A stretch of 64,000 nt of DNA from 34-65-8 sp963529855 (GTDB taxonomy: Bacteria > Pseudomonadota > Alphaproteobacteria > Sphingomonadales > Sphingomonadaceae): the NCBI GenBank assembly GCA_963529855.1, contig CAURZK010000005.1, positions 124,001 to 188,000 on the forward strand, given 5' to 3'. A model generated the notes under the pieces. That model was not told where the DNA came from and searched no databases. It was given only the letters and a program-made list of their open reading frames with translations. Made by a program: the position numbers and the translations under genes. Below are positions 48,604 through 56,264 of the stretch, one piece after another. Position 1 is the first letter of the stretch. Every line of letters begins with the position of its first letter.

Positions 48604-48911
48604 TTCCCGTTCCTCAGAATGAACCCGGCCGCGATCAGTTCGTCGGCCACACGGTGAGGCAGCAGCGGGTAAGTACCCTCTTCCACCGCTTTGCGAATTT
48701 GGGAAACGCGTTCCTGGTCGATCGGCGGTTGCGATCCGGCAAGGCCTGCCGCCGCGCGTTCCACCGATTGCGATTGCACGTCATCGCCGCCGCCTGTCGG
48801 CCTGGCCCGCTCCGATCGTGCGATCGGGGCCGCGCCGCGCGCCGCAAGGCGGGCGTGAATGCCATTCGTTCCCTGCATTTCGATCCGGTCCATCGGTCCA
48901 TTCCCATTCAT
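48600..48911 (-). CDS. flgM: negative regulator of flagellin synthesis (anti-sigma-28 factor FlgM)
   Basis: A 103-residue protein whose C-terminal half is the FlgM sigma-binding region: DQERVSQIRKAVEEGTYPL followed by HRVADELIAAGFILR. The N-terminal half is disordered, as known FlgM. It holds FliA until the hook is complete and FlgM is exported. The start at 48911 is used; it overlaps flgN by ATGA at the end. A 66-base gap separates it from flgA. Confidence 0.88.
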   Translation of the reverse strand: MNGNGPMDRIEMQGTNGIHARLAARGAAPIARSERARPTGGGDDVQSQSVERAAAGLAGSQPPIDQERVSQIRKAVEEGTYPLLPHRVADELIAAGFILRNGK

Positions 48912-48937
48912 GCACCGAAGGGAAGAACGACCGGGTT

Positions 48938-48959
48938 GCGGTAAATTTAAGCCTACCGC
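48938..48959. promoter_or_regulatory. inverted repeat between flgA and flgM
   Basis: GCGGTA (48938-48943) and TACCGC (48954-48959) form an inverted repeat with an AT-rich ten-base spacer (AATTTAAGCC) in an otherwise GC-rich gap. It could be an operator for flgM, but no recognisable promoter could be matched beside it. Confidence 0.4.
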
Positions 48960-48977
48960 CGACTTTTTCTCGCGGCG

Positions 48978-49484
48978 CTATGGCAGCGCTAGCGACACCT
49001 TGCCCGGCTGCACGATGCGCGCGCGCACGGTATCGGCGCGCGTTCCGGCAGGGCGGACCCTGATCCATTCCCCGATTGCGCCCGCTTCGAGCGCTTCGCC
49101 CTGGCGTGACAAGGTGAAGCCGCGCCCTTCGACAGCAATCGCGACCGCTTCGCCGCGGGCGACCACCGTCTGGGCGCGAGCGGACGCCTGCTGCTGTCCG
49201 CCTTCCACGGGCACGAACAGTCGCCAGCCCCCTGCGACAGGGCAGCGGACCAGAACGGTCTGCGATGCGCCGCCGTGCCATTCGAGCGCCAGCGGCTCGG
49301 GACAATTGGCCAGCTTGAGGCGCCGATCGACCGGCAGGCGGGCGCCGCCAGCCTGGCCCAGCGGGGCGCCGGTAAAGCCTGCGACCGCGCGGTCGATGGC
49401 GGCAAGGTCCTGCGCGCCGCTCGCCGCGGCGACACTTGCCAGTGTAAGCAGGCCAAAGCCGGTAAATGTCTGGATCAATCGCAT
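48978..49484 (-). CDS. flgA: flagellar basal body P-ring formation protein FlgA
   Basis: Periplasmic chaperone for P-ring (FlgI) assembly. The 168-residue protein has a signal peptide (LIQTFTGFGLLTLASVAAASGA) and a C-terminal SAF-type domain with VVARGEAVAIAVEGRGFTLSRQGEALE and the terminal VRARIVQPGKV, as in FlgA. The start at 49484 lies within the end of the mini-stator B gene, overlapping by ten bases. FlgA and FlgI are in the same gene cluster but on opposite strands. Confidence 0.9.
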   Translation of the reverse strand: MRLIQTFTGFGLLTLASVAAASGAQDLAAIDRAVAGFTGAPLGQAGGARLPVDRRLKLANCPEPLALEWHGGASQTVLVRCPVAGGWRLFVPVEGGQQQASARAQTVVARGEAVAIAVEGRGFTLSRQGEALEAGAIGEWIRVRPAGTRADTVRARIVQPGKVSLALP

Positions 49485-49930
49485 GTCGGGCCCTTTGCAA
49501 GCGCGGGTTTGGCCAACGCTATGCAATGCTCATGCCAATCAACCCGCCCGTCGTAGGAAAGAACGGCGGAAATATCGGTCGTCTGGGAAGGCTCGATCAC
49601 GATGCGCGCGGCGCGCCCGGCCTCTCGCGCCTGTCCGGCAAGGTCGAGCGCAGCCCGTGCGGCCAGCGCGGCATCACCGGGCGCATGTCGGGCCAGAATA
49701 GTCAGGTGCTGGCGCGCGTCGGCGGGCTGCTGCGCCAGCCATGCGTCCAGGCGGGGCGCATCGGCAGCAGCACGATAAAGGGCGGAAGGTTCGGCCTCCA
49801 CAGGCAGGGCAATGCTCTTTGCATCCTGCTCAGGCCGCTCCGCCATGGCCGCGGCGGTGACCATGAACAGGATCAGCGCCAGATCGGCGATAGTGGTTTG
49901 CCAGCCGAGGCGGCGCGTGGCGGCCATCAT
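49475..49930 (-). CDS. MotB/ExbD-like membrane-anchored protein of a flagellar mini-stator
   Basis: A 151-residue protein with one membrane helix, IADLALILFMVTAAAMAE (residues 14-31). Asp16 in the sequence W-x-x-x-x-AD-L matches the proton-carrying Asp of MotB (WKVAYADF in the true MotB of this cluster) and the FMVT pattern of ExbD. The periplasmic part (residues 32-151) is short and contains no OmpA-type peptidoglycan-binding motif. The start overlaps the MotA-like stop by ATGA and the end overlaps flgA by ten bases. It is probably the B subunit of a second ion channel complex; function unknown. Confidence 0.72.
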   Translation of the reverse strand: MMAATRRLGWQTTIADLALILFMVTAAAMAERPEQDAKSIALPVEAEPSALYRAAADAPRLDAWLAQQPADARQHLTILARHAPGDAALAARAALDLAGQAREAGRAARIVIEPSQTTDISAVLSYDGRVDWHEHCIALAKPALAKGPTCD

Positions 49931-50580
49931 GCGGCGACCCGGTCCTCGCCTGTTCCGGCATGGCGGGGCACGGTGCGTTCGATTGCGGCCGCTAGCCAGT
50001 CGAGCAGGCGCTCGCGCTCACTTTCTTCCGTGCGTGCGTGGCGTTCGACGGCGCCTGCAAGCGGGCCAAAGACGAAGTTGGCCAAGACGAGGCCATAAAG
50101 CGTGGTCACGACGGCCGTCCCGATCGACCGGGCGTAATCGCCATCGACCCCTGGCGCGTAGCCGCCCAGCGCAAACAGCGTTCCGGCAAGGCCCAGTACC
50201 GGCGCCAGCTCAGCCGCTTCTCCCAGCACACGCACTGCAGTCTGAGCGGTCGCTTGCCGGCGCTGCCGGTGGCGCTCGTGCTCTTCGGACAGGGCCTTGA
50301 TGGAACGATGGCGGACCAGCGCTTCGCTCAAATCGTCGAATTCGCCGTCGCCGAACCGGTGCGGCTCGGCCCGCAGGATCCCGTCTTCGCCGATTTCCCG
50401 CACTTGGGCGGCAAGCTCGGCGCGGACGCGGTCGCTGTCGAACGGGCGATAGGGAATCTGAGCCAGCATCGCCAGGGCCGCGCGGGCATCGCGCCAGCCG
50501 CAGCGCAGCAGCGTGGCGAGCAATGTGCCGCCGATCACGATCGCCGCCGAAAGCGGGTCGAGCAATTGGGTAAAGTCCAC
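49927..50580 (-). CDS. MotA/TolQ/ExbB-type proton channel protein of a flagellar mini-stator
   Basis: A 217-residue protein with three membrane segments: 10-25 (SAAIVIGGTLLATLL, like MotA helix 2), 122-141 (AAELAPVLGLAGTLFALGG, like MotA helix 3, with Pro127) and 153-175 (IGTAVVTTLYGLVLANFVFGP, like helix 4, with Pro173). MotA helix 1 is missing. The GTG at 50580 has AAGGAGA five bases upstream; longer frames run into the sigma-54 promoter region. It heads the mini-stator-flgA-flgM-flgN operon and is separate from the true motA/motB downstream. Confidence 0.82.
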   Translation of the reverse strand: MDFTQLLDPLSAAIVIGGTLLATLLRCGWRDARAALAMLAQIPYRPFDSDRVRAELAAQVREIGEDGILRAEPHRFGDGEFDDLSEALVRHRSIKALSEEHERHRQRRQATAQTAVRVLGEAAELAPVLGLAGTLFALGGYAPGVDGDYARSIGTAVVTTLYGLVLANFVFGPLAGAVERHARTEESERERLLDWLAAAIERTVPRHAGTGEDRVAA

Positions 50581-50643
50581 GCGCGTCTCCTTGCCCTGAA
50601 GAACGACCGGCAACGCCGCTGCATTTAGCCCCCGGCCGACATT

Positions 50644-50669
50644 TGCCGTTTGCGGCAAGGGATTGCCGC
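50644..50669. promoter_or_regulatory. repeated palindromic TTGCCG/CGGCAA element (possible enhancer)
   Basis: Three half-sites alternate: TTGCCG, CGGCAA, TTGCCG, with four-base spacers (TTTG and GGGA), giving two overlapping inverted repeats. It lies 45-70 bases upstream of the sigma-54 promoter of flgB and between two divergent flagellar operons. The position fits a binding site for the sigma-54 activator, but the site of that protein is not known. Confidence 0.5.
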
Positions 50670-50713
50670 CTCTCGCCGGGATCCACCCGGCAACGGTCCA
50701 CGCGAACGGCAAT

Positions 50714-50729
50714 TGGCACGATGCTTGCT
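50714..50729 (+). promoter_or_regulatory. sigma-54 promoter of the flgB-motB operon
   Basis: TGGCAC-GATGC-TTGCT is a full match to the sigma-54 consensus with ten bases between GG and GC. The -12 C at 50728 predicts a start at about 50740, 19 bases before the flgB ATG, with GGAG in the leader. This is a strong prediction for a hook and basal-body operon. Confidence 0.85.
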
Positions 50730-50758
50730 GATACACGTCCGAATACGTGGAGACTGTC

Positions 50759-51106
50759 ATGAGCGAAGGCCTATTCGGAGTTCACGGGGCGGCCCTGCAG
50801 ATCAGGGCGCAGCGCATGGGCGTATTGGGTTCCAACATCGCCAATGCAGCGACCCCCGGTTACAAGGCGCGGGACATCGATTTCGCCGCCGCACTGGAAG
50901 CGCGCATGGGCGGGGCGGACGAGGCTGGCTCGATCCAGTCGGCCACCCGTTACCGCGTGCCCGTGATGCCCAGCCTCGACGGGAATACGGTCGAAATGTC
51001 GACCGAACAGACCGCCTTTGCCGAAAACGCCGTGGCCTACACCGCCACGCTCGGGTTCCTGCGCGGGCGGATCGAAACGCTCACCCGCGCGATCAAGGGA
51101 GAATAG
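50759..51106 (+). CDS. flgB: flagellar basal body rod protein FlgB
   Basis: Proximal rod subunit. The 115-residue protein has the Flg_bb_rod N-terminal motif LQIRAQRMGVLGSNIANAATPGYKARDIDF. It is shorter than the typical 130-plus residues but has the C-terminal helix TLGFLRGRIETLTRAIKGE. GGAG lies seven bases before the ATG at 50759, in the sigma-54 leader; a GTG four codons earlier is less likely. It is the first gene of the twelve-plus-gene hook/rod operon. Confidence 0.95.
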   Translation: MSEGLFGVHGAALQIRAQRMGVLGSNIANAATPGYKARDIDFAAALEARMGGADEAGSIQSATRYRVPVMPSLDGNTVEMSTEQTAFAENAVAYTATLGFLRGRIETLTRAIKGE

Positions 51107-51108
51107 CC

Positions 51109-51513
51109 ATGCCCGGCCAGATGACGATGTTCGAACTGGGCCAGCGCGCCATGTCGGCGCAGCTCGTCCGCATGAACGCCGCCGCATCCAACCTAGCCAA
51201 CGCGGGTAGCGTCGCGGCGACCGAGGACCAGGCCTACCGCCCGCTGCGCCCGGTATTCGCCGAGCATCTCGACGCTGCCAACGGCATCAGCACCGTGCGC
51301 GTGCAGGGCGTGCAGCGTGCCGACGTTGCGCCTGTCCGCCGCCACGATCCGGGCCATCCGCTGGCCGATGAGAACGGCGACGTCTGGGTCAGCCCGGTCG
51401 ATGAAAACGCCGAGATGGTCGAGATGCTCGAAGCATCGCGCCAGTACCAGAACATGATCGAAGCCATGAGCACGGCCAAGCACCTGATGCTCGAAACGAT
51501 GAGGATGAAATGA
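51109..51513 (+). CDS. flgC: flagellar basal body rod protein FlgC
   Basis: A 134-residue proximal rod protein. The N-terminal motif reads LVRMNAAASNLANAGS, and the C-terminal EMLEASRQYQNMIEAMSTAKHLMLETMRM is the conserved helix of the FlgC family. Spacing of two bases to flgB; the stop overlaps flgD by ATGA. Confidence 0.94.
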   Translation: MPGQMTMFELGQRAMSAQLVRMNAAASNLANAGSVAATEDQAYRPLRPVFAEHLDAANGISTVRVQGVQRADVAPVRRHDPGHPLADENGDVWVSPVDENAEMVEMLEASRQYQNMIEAMSTAKHLMLETMRMK

Positions 51514-51809
51514 CCAGCATTACCGCAATCGCCAATGCCGGTCAGACCGGCAAGCCCGGCGGCCCCACGGGCCGCGACTATTCGACGCTCGGCCAGGCCG
51601 ACTTCCTGCGCCTGCTTACCGTCCAGGTACAGCAGCAGGATCCCTTCGCCCCGGTCGATAACAAGGAGATGCTGGCGCAGATGGCGCAGTTCTCCTCGCT
51701 GGCCGGCATCAACGACGTCAATTCCAACCTCCAGCAGATGCTCGAAAAACTCGATCTGCTGGTTGCGGCACAGGCCGCTTCCATCCCGACCAGTGACGCC
51801 AAGGAGTAA
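51510..51809 (+). CDS. flgD: flagellar hook assembly protein FlgD (short form)
   Basis: Hook-capping scaffold. The 99-residue protein has only the N-terminal FlgD region: LGQADFLRLLTVQVQQQDPFAPVDNKEMLAQMAQFSSL, which is very well conserved. The C-terminal Tudor/fibronectin-like domains of longer FlgD proteins are absent; the protein ends soon after EKLDLLVAAQAA. The start overlaps the flgC stop. The reduced length probably goes with the short hook protein encoded next. Confidence 0.92.
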   Translation: MTSITAIANAGQTGKPGGPTGRDYSTLGQADFLRLLTVQVQQQDPFAPVDNKEMLAQMAQFSSLAGINDVNSNLQQMLEKLDLLVAAQAASIPTSDAKE

Positions 51810-51815
51810 CCCACC

Positions 51816-52628
51816 ATGTCCTTCTATACCTCGCTCAACGGGCTCAAGAACGCCCAGACGGACCTGGGCGTGATCGCCCACAACATCGCCAACGTCGAAA
51901 CCACCGGCTTCAAGAAGGCGAACACCCAGTTCGCCGACATCGTTGCCGGGTCCGCCCAGACCAATCCGCGCATGATCAACGGGATCGGCGCGACAGTGGA
52001 GGCGATCACCCAGAATTTCTCCCTCGGCCCGATCGAACAGACCGGCTCGGCGCTTAACCTGGCCATCACCGGCGACGGGTTCTTCTCGATGCGTTCGGCC
52101 GACAGCGGTCGCACGGTGTTCACCCGTAACGGCGACTTCGGCATCGACGAGACCGGCTTCATCACCGACGGCGGCGTCAATCGCCTGCAGGTTCTGCCGA
52201 CCGATGCGACCGGCGCCGTGACGTCGACCACGCCGGTCGATGCGCAGATCGCGCGCAACAATGCTGCCGGCGCCGAATTCGTCGGTGTGGTTGTCGGCGC
52301 CGACGGGCTGGTGTCCGCTTCCTACGCCGATGGCTCGGTCGAGCCGGTCGGTGTCGTGGCGCTTGCTTCGTTCATCGCGCCCACCGGATTGAAGCAAATC
52401 GGTTCGTCCAACTGGGAAGCCACCGGTCTTTCGGGCGCGCCGACTTATGGTGAACCGGGCGCGGGCCAGTTCGGGTCGTTGCTTTCGGGTGCGCTCGAAC
52501 GTTCGAACGTCGACATTGCCGAGGAACTCGTCGGGCTGATCACGGCCCAGCGCAACTTCCAGGCCAATGCCAAGGCGATCGATACCGCGACCCAGATCTC
52601 GCAGACCGTCATCAACCTGCGGACCTGA
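51816..52628 (+). CDS. flgE: flagellar hook protein FlgE (short form)
   Basis: A 270-residue protein in the flgE position, after flgD and before flgF. N-terminal SFYTSLNGLKNAQTDLGVIAHNIANVETTGFKKA and C-terminal ERSNVDIAEELVGLITAQRNFQANAKAI are the conserved axial helices; the central part (about 95-215) is much smaller than in the 400-residue FlgE of most bacteria. AAGGAG lies before the ATG at 51816. It could be called a general hook/basal-body protein, but position and C-terminal motif favour FlgE. Confidence 0.85.
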   Translation: MSFYTSLNGLKNAQTDLGVIAHNIANVETTGFKKANTQFADIVAGSAQTNPRMINGIGATVEAITQNFSLGPIEQTGSALNLAITGDGFFSMRSADSGRTVFTRNGDFGIDETGFITDGGVNRLQVLPTDATGAVTSTTPVDAQIARNNAAGAEFVGVVVGADGLVSASYADGSVEPVGVVALASFIAPTGLKQIGSSNWEATGLSGAPTYGEPGAGQFGSLLSGALERSNVDIAEELVGLITAQRNFQANAKAIDTATQISQTVINLRT

Positions 52629-52630
52629 TC

Positions 52631-53371
52631 ATGGACCGCCTGATCTACACCGCCCTGTCGGGCATGCAGGCCTCGATGCAGCGCCAGCGCGTAATCTCCA
52701 GCAACATGGCGAACGCGCAGACGATCGGCTTCCGGGCCGAGCTTATCGACCAGCGGCCCGTCACAGTCGACGGCACCAGCCTCGATGTGCGCGCAATGCA
52801 GCGCGCCGAGGTGCGCGGGGCGGTGATGGATCCGGGCGAGATGAAGCAGACCGGCCACGGGCTCGACATCTACATCGAGGGCAACGCCATGATGGCTGTC
52901 CAGGCAGAGGACGGGAACGAAGCCTATACCCGGCGGGGCGATCTCTCGATCGCGCCGACCGGGCTGCTCGTCAACGGCGAGGGGCGCCCGGTGATCGGAA
53001 CCGATGGCCCGCTCAGCGTGCCGCTCGGTATGCAGCCGTCGATCGCGCCTGATGGCACGGTCAGTGTGGTCGATCCGGCCGTACCGGACCAGCCGCCGCT
53101 GGTGATCGGGCAGATAAAGCTTGCCGGATGGCAGGGCAGCCCGATTTCCAAGGGGCTGGACGGCCTGTTCCGGGTCGAGGGCGGGGGCATCCTGCCCGCA
53201 GATGCCGACGCGAAGGTCGTCACCGGCGCGCTCGAACAATCCAACGTGAAATCTACCGAGGTGCTGGTCGAGATGATCGACGCACAGCGCCTCTTCGACA
53301 TGCGCAGCAAGCTGATCGCCACCGCACGCGAGTGCGATGAAGGTGGCGCATCGCTGATGCGCATGGGCTGA
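52631..53371 (+). CDS. flgF: flagellar basal body rod protein FlgF
   Basis: A 246-residue rod protein. The N-terminal DRLIYTALSGMQASMQRQRVISSNMANAQTIGFRAE and the LDIYIEGNAMMAVQAEDG region fit FlgF, in which the helical motif is followed by a short hook-like domain. The C-terminus GALEQSNVKSTEVLVEMIDAQRLFDM is typical. It lies between flgE and flgG. Confidence 0.94.
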   Translation: MDRLIYTALSGMQASMQRQRVISSNMANAQTIGFRAELIDQRPVTVDGTSLDVRAMQRAEVRGAVMDPGEMKQTGHGLDIYIEGNAMMAVQAEDGNEAYTRRGDLSIAPTGLLVNGEGRPVIGTDGPLSVPLGMQPSIAPDGTVSVVDPAVPDQPPLVIGQIKLAGWQGSPISKGLDGLFRVEGGGILPADADAKVVTGALEQSNVKSTEVLVEMIDAQRLFDMRSKLIATARECDEGGASLMRMG

Positions 53372-53387
53372 GGAAAGGACCAGCACA

Positions 53388-54176
53388 ATGCCTACTTCCG
53401 CTCTCCAGGTCGCCCGTACCGGGCTCGAGGCACAGGATTCGCGCATGCGGGTCATTGCCAACAACCTGGCCAATGTCGGTACCACGGGATTCAAGAAGGA
53501 TCGCGCCAACTTCGCCACGCTCGCCTATCAGGATGCGCGGGTCGCGGGGCAGCGTTCCTCTGGCGAGACGGCTTATGCCACCGGCCTCAATCTGGGCACC
53601 GGTGTCTCGGTCCAGTCGACCAGCCGGATCGTGACCCAGGGCGCGCTCAACACCACCGGGAATGCGCTTGATCTCGCGCTGGATGGCGATGGCTATTTCC
53701 AGGTTGAGCTGCCGGGGGGCAAGCTCGGTTACACCCGCGCGGGCAACTTCACCCGCTCGGCCGAGGGTCAGCTCGTGACCCAGCAGGGCTATACCGTCCA
53801 GCCGGCGATCACCGTGCCCGAGGGCGCTGGCGCGATCACCGTTTCGCCCGATGGCACCATTACCGCAGTTATCGCGGGCGATGCTGCCCCGGCCGAGCTG
53901 GGCCAGCTGCAGGTCGCCAGCTTCGCCAATCCCGCGGGCCTGCAGGCGATCGGCGACAACTTCCTGGTCGAAACCGCTGCCAGCGGCGCTGCGCAGCTTG
54001 GCCCCGGCGGCGAGCTCGGCCGCGGCAACATCCGCCAGGGCATGCTCGAAGGTTCCAACGTCAACATTGTCGAGGAACTGGTCGACATGATCGAATGCCA
54101 GCGCGCCTACGAAATCAACTCGAAGATGGTCTCTGCCGTCGACGAGATGCTGCGCAACGCCAACCAGACGCTGTGA
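53388..54176 (+). CDS. flgG: flagellar basal body rod protein FlgG (distal rod)
   Basis: A 262-residue distal rod subunit. LQVARTGLEAQDSRMRVIANNLANVGTTGFKKDRANF is the N-terminal motif and GMLEGSNVNIVEELVDMIECQRAYEINSKMVSAVDEML the C-terminal one, both nearly invariant in FlgG. GGAAAGG lies before the ATG at 53388. Confidence 0.96.
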   Translation: MPTSALQVARTGLEAQDSRMRVIANNLANVGTTGFKKDRANFATLAYQDARVAGQRSSGETAYATGLNLGTGVSVQSTSRIVTQGALNTTGNALDLALDGDGYFQVELPGGKLGYTRAGNFTRSAEGQLVTQQGYTVQPAITVPEGAGAITVSPDGTITAVIAGDAAPAELGQLQVASFANPAGLQAIGDNFLVETAASGAAQLGPGGELGRGNIRQGMLEGSNVNIVEELVDMIECQRAYEINSKMVSAVDEMLRNANQTL

Positions 54177-54181
54177 GAACC

Positions 54182-54850
54182 ATGATGAACCGAATTACAA
54201 TTCGCGCCGCGACCACGCTTGGCCTGGCAACGGCGCTGGCCGCGTGCGGCGAACATCGGCCGGTGGGATTCGAGGCTGCATTGCCGCCGCCGCCGCAGTC
54301 TTATGCGGCCGCGCCCGCCAACGGCGCGATCTTCCAGGCCGCCAATGGCTATGCACCCTTGCATTATGGCAACCGCGCCAGCCGCGTCGGCGATCTGGTC
54401 ACGGTAGTACTGATCGAACGGACCCAGACGTCCAAGTCGGCCAGTTCCTCGACCGCGCGCGACGGCAGCATTTCGCTGACCCCGCCCAGCACCGGGCCGT
54501 TCTCGTTCAACCCGGCTGCCCTTAATTCTTCGGGCTCCTCGTCGTTCAATGGTGGAGGCGACGCCGCGCAGACCAGCACCTTCAGGGGGGATATCACCGT
54601 GACCATCGCCGAAGTTCGCCCCAACGGCACGGCATTGGTCCGCGGTGAGAAGCTGATGCACCTGAGCCAGGGTGAGGAATGGGTCCAGCTATCCGGCATC
54701 GTGCGCCTTTCGGACATCGATCCGGACAACCGCGTGGCATCGCCGCGCATTGCCGACGCACGGATCACCTATTCGGGCAAGGGCAGCGTCCAGCGCGCCA
54801 GCCGCGAAGGGTGGCTGCAGAAATTCTTCAACATCGTGACCCCGTTCTGA
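54182..54850 (+). CDS. flgH: flagellar L-ring protein FlgH
   Basis: Outer-membrane L-ring lipoprotein. The 222-residue protein has a lipobox in ATALAACGE and the family core GDLVTVVLIERTQTSKSASS, later RGEKLMHLSQGEEWVQLSGIVRLSDIDPDN and the C-terminal GWLQKFFNIVTPF. The ATG at 54182 is followed by a second ATG; either may be used. It is six bases after flgG. Confidence 0.95.
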   Translation: MMNRITIRAATTLGLATALAACGEHRPVGFEAALPPPPQSYAAAPANGAIFQAANGYAPLHYGNRASRVGDLVTVVLIERTQTSKSASSSTARDGSISLTPPSTGPFSFNPAALNSSGSSSFNGGGDAAQTSTFRGDITVTIAEVRPNGTALVRGEKLMHLSQGEEWVQLSGIVRLSDIDPDNRVASPRIADARITYSGKGSVQRASREGWLQKFFNIVTPF

Positions 54851-54858
54851 GGCGCGCC

Positions 54859-55956
54859 ATGACCAGGACAATCATCCTCGCCATCGCCGCCCTGTTCGCC
54901 GCATTCGCTGCGCCCGTTTCGGCGGAGCGGGTGCGTGATCTGGGCACGTTCCAGTCGGTTCGCTCCAACCAGCTTACCGGTTACGGCATCGTCGTGGGTC
55001 TCGACGGAACGGGCGACGACAACTTTGCCTATGTCACGCAGGCCATGCGCGGCGTGTCGGACCGGTTCGGGCTGACCCTGCCGCCGGGCGTCAACCCGGC
55101 GCTCAAGAACGCGGCGGCAGTGATCGTCACGGCCGATCTGCCTGCGTTTGCCAAGCCCGGTCAGCGGATCGACATCACCGTGTCGACCATCGGCAAGGCC
55201 AAGTCGCTGCGCGGCGGGGCGCTCGTCATGACCGCGCTCTACGGCGCGGATGGCCAGGTCTATGCGATGGCGCAGGGCAATCTCGCCGTGGGCGGGCTGG
55301 GCGTATCGGGTCGTGACGGATCGAAGCTGACTGTCAATGTCCCGACCGTTGGCCGCGTGCCAGACGGCGCCAGCGTCGAACGCGCGGTCGCAACCGGGTT
55401 CGACAGCAGCGAAGTGCTGCGCTGGAACCTGTTCAACGCCGATTTCCTCACCGCGACGCGGGTGCGCGATGCGATCAACATGCGCTTTCCCGGCACTGCT
55501 TCGGTGGAAGATGGCGTGACGATCGCGCTCAACCTGCCGATGGATACCAATCAGCGTGCCGGCATGATGGCGGCGATCGAAATGATCGACGTCACCCCGG
55601 CTGAAGCTGCCGCGCGCGTCATCGTCAACAGTCGCACCGGCACGGTCGTGATCTCGAATGCGGTGCGCCTGTCGCCCGCGGCGATCAGCCATGGCAGCCT
55701 CGTTGTGCGGATCGATGAGGATCCGCGCGTCGTGCAGCCCGCACCGTTCAGCCGCGGCCGCACCGAGGTCGAGGAAGCGACCGACATCTCGGTCGAACAG
55801 CAGGGCAATACCATCACCATGGTCGATGGCGGCGCTTCGCTTGCTGAACTGGTCGACGGGCTCAACCTGCTCGGCCTGTCACCATCGGATCTGGTCGCGA
55901 TCCTCGAGGCGCTGAAGCAGGCTGGCTCGCTCAAGGCCGAGATGGTGGTGATATGA
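54859..55956 (+). CDS. flgI: flagellar P-ring protein FlgI
   Basis: A 365-residue periplasmic ring protein with a signal peptide (ILAIAALFAAFAAPVSA) and the conserved VRSNQLTGYGIVVGLDGTGDD start of the mature chain. RIDITVSTIGKAKSLRGG and the terminal LVEGLNLLG-like LVDGLNLLGLSPSDLVAILEALKQAGSL are also family marks. It overlaps flgJ by four bases. Confidence 0.96.
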   Translation: MTRTIILAIAALFAAFAAPVSAERVRDLGTFQSVRSNQLTGYGIVVGLDGTGDDNFAYVTQAMRGVSDRFGLTLPPGVNPALKNAAAVIVTADLPAFAKPGQRIDITVSTIGKAKSLRGGALVMTALYGADGQVYAMAQGNLAVGGLGVSGRDGSKLTVNVPTVGRVPDGASVERAVATGFDSSEVLRWNLFNADFLTATRVRDAINMRFPGTASVEDGVTIALNLPMDTNQRAGMMAAIEMIDVTPAEAAARVIVNSRTGTVVISNAVRLSPAAISHGSLVVRIDEDPRVVQPAPFSRGRTEVEEATDISVEQQGNTITMVDGGASLAELVDGLNLLGLSPSDLVAILEALKQAGSLKAEMVVI

Positions 55957-56261
55957 CCATGCCCTTGTCCATCGGCGGGGCCGCCGCCAGCCAGGCGCTT
56001 TCGCCCACCGCTGGTGGCAGCGAACGCGCTCAGTTGAAGGAGGCCGCCAAGCAGTTCGAGGCGATCTTCCTGCGCCAGATGCTCGCCGCCGCGCGCAAGA
56101 CCGACTTCGGCGGTCCTGAAGTGTTCGGCGGGCAGGGCGAGGCGACATTCAACGAAATGCGCGACGCGCGTTTCGCCGAGCTGGCGGCCGGAACCGGCAC
56201 GCTGGGCATGGCCGAAGCGATCGAGGCGCAACTGGCACGTTTCGTGGGGCCGGGGGGCTAA
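55953..56261 (+). CDS. flgJ: rod-binding protein, FlgJ N-terminal domain only
   Basis: A 102-residue protein equal to the rod-scaffold half of FlgJ: LKEAAKQFEAIFLRQMLAAARKTDF and FNEMRDARFAELAAGTGTLGMAEAI. The C-terminal muramidase domain of enterobacterial FlgJ is absent. This single-domain form is common in alphaproteobacteria, where a separate transglycosylase does the lysis; such a gene is present before flhA. It starts within the flgI stop. Confidence 0.92.
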   Translation: MTMPLSIGGAAASQALSPTAGGSERAQLKEAAKQFEAIFLRQMLAAARKTDFGGPEVFGGQGEATFNEMRDARFAELAAGTGTLGMAEAIEAQLARFVGPGG

Positions 56262-56264
56262 CGC

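Noticed and set aside
50653..50668. Possible sigma-54 promoter for the mini-stator operon on the minus strand (CGGCAA-TCCC-TTGCC)
   Set aside because: The GG and GC are only nine bases apart instead of ten, and the sequence is better explained as an inverted repeat.
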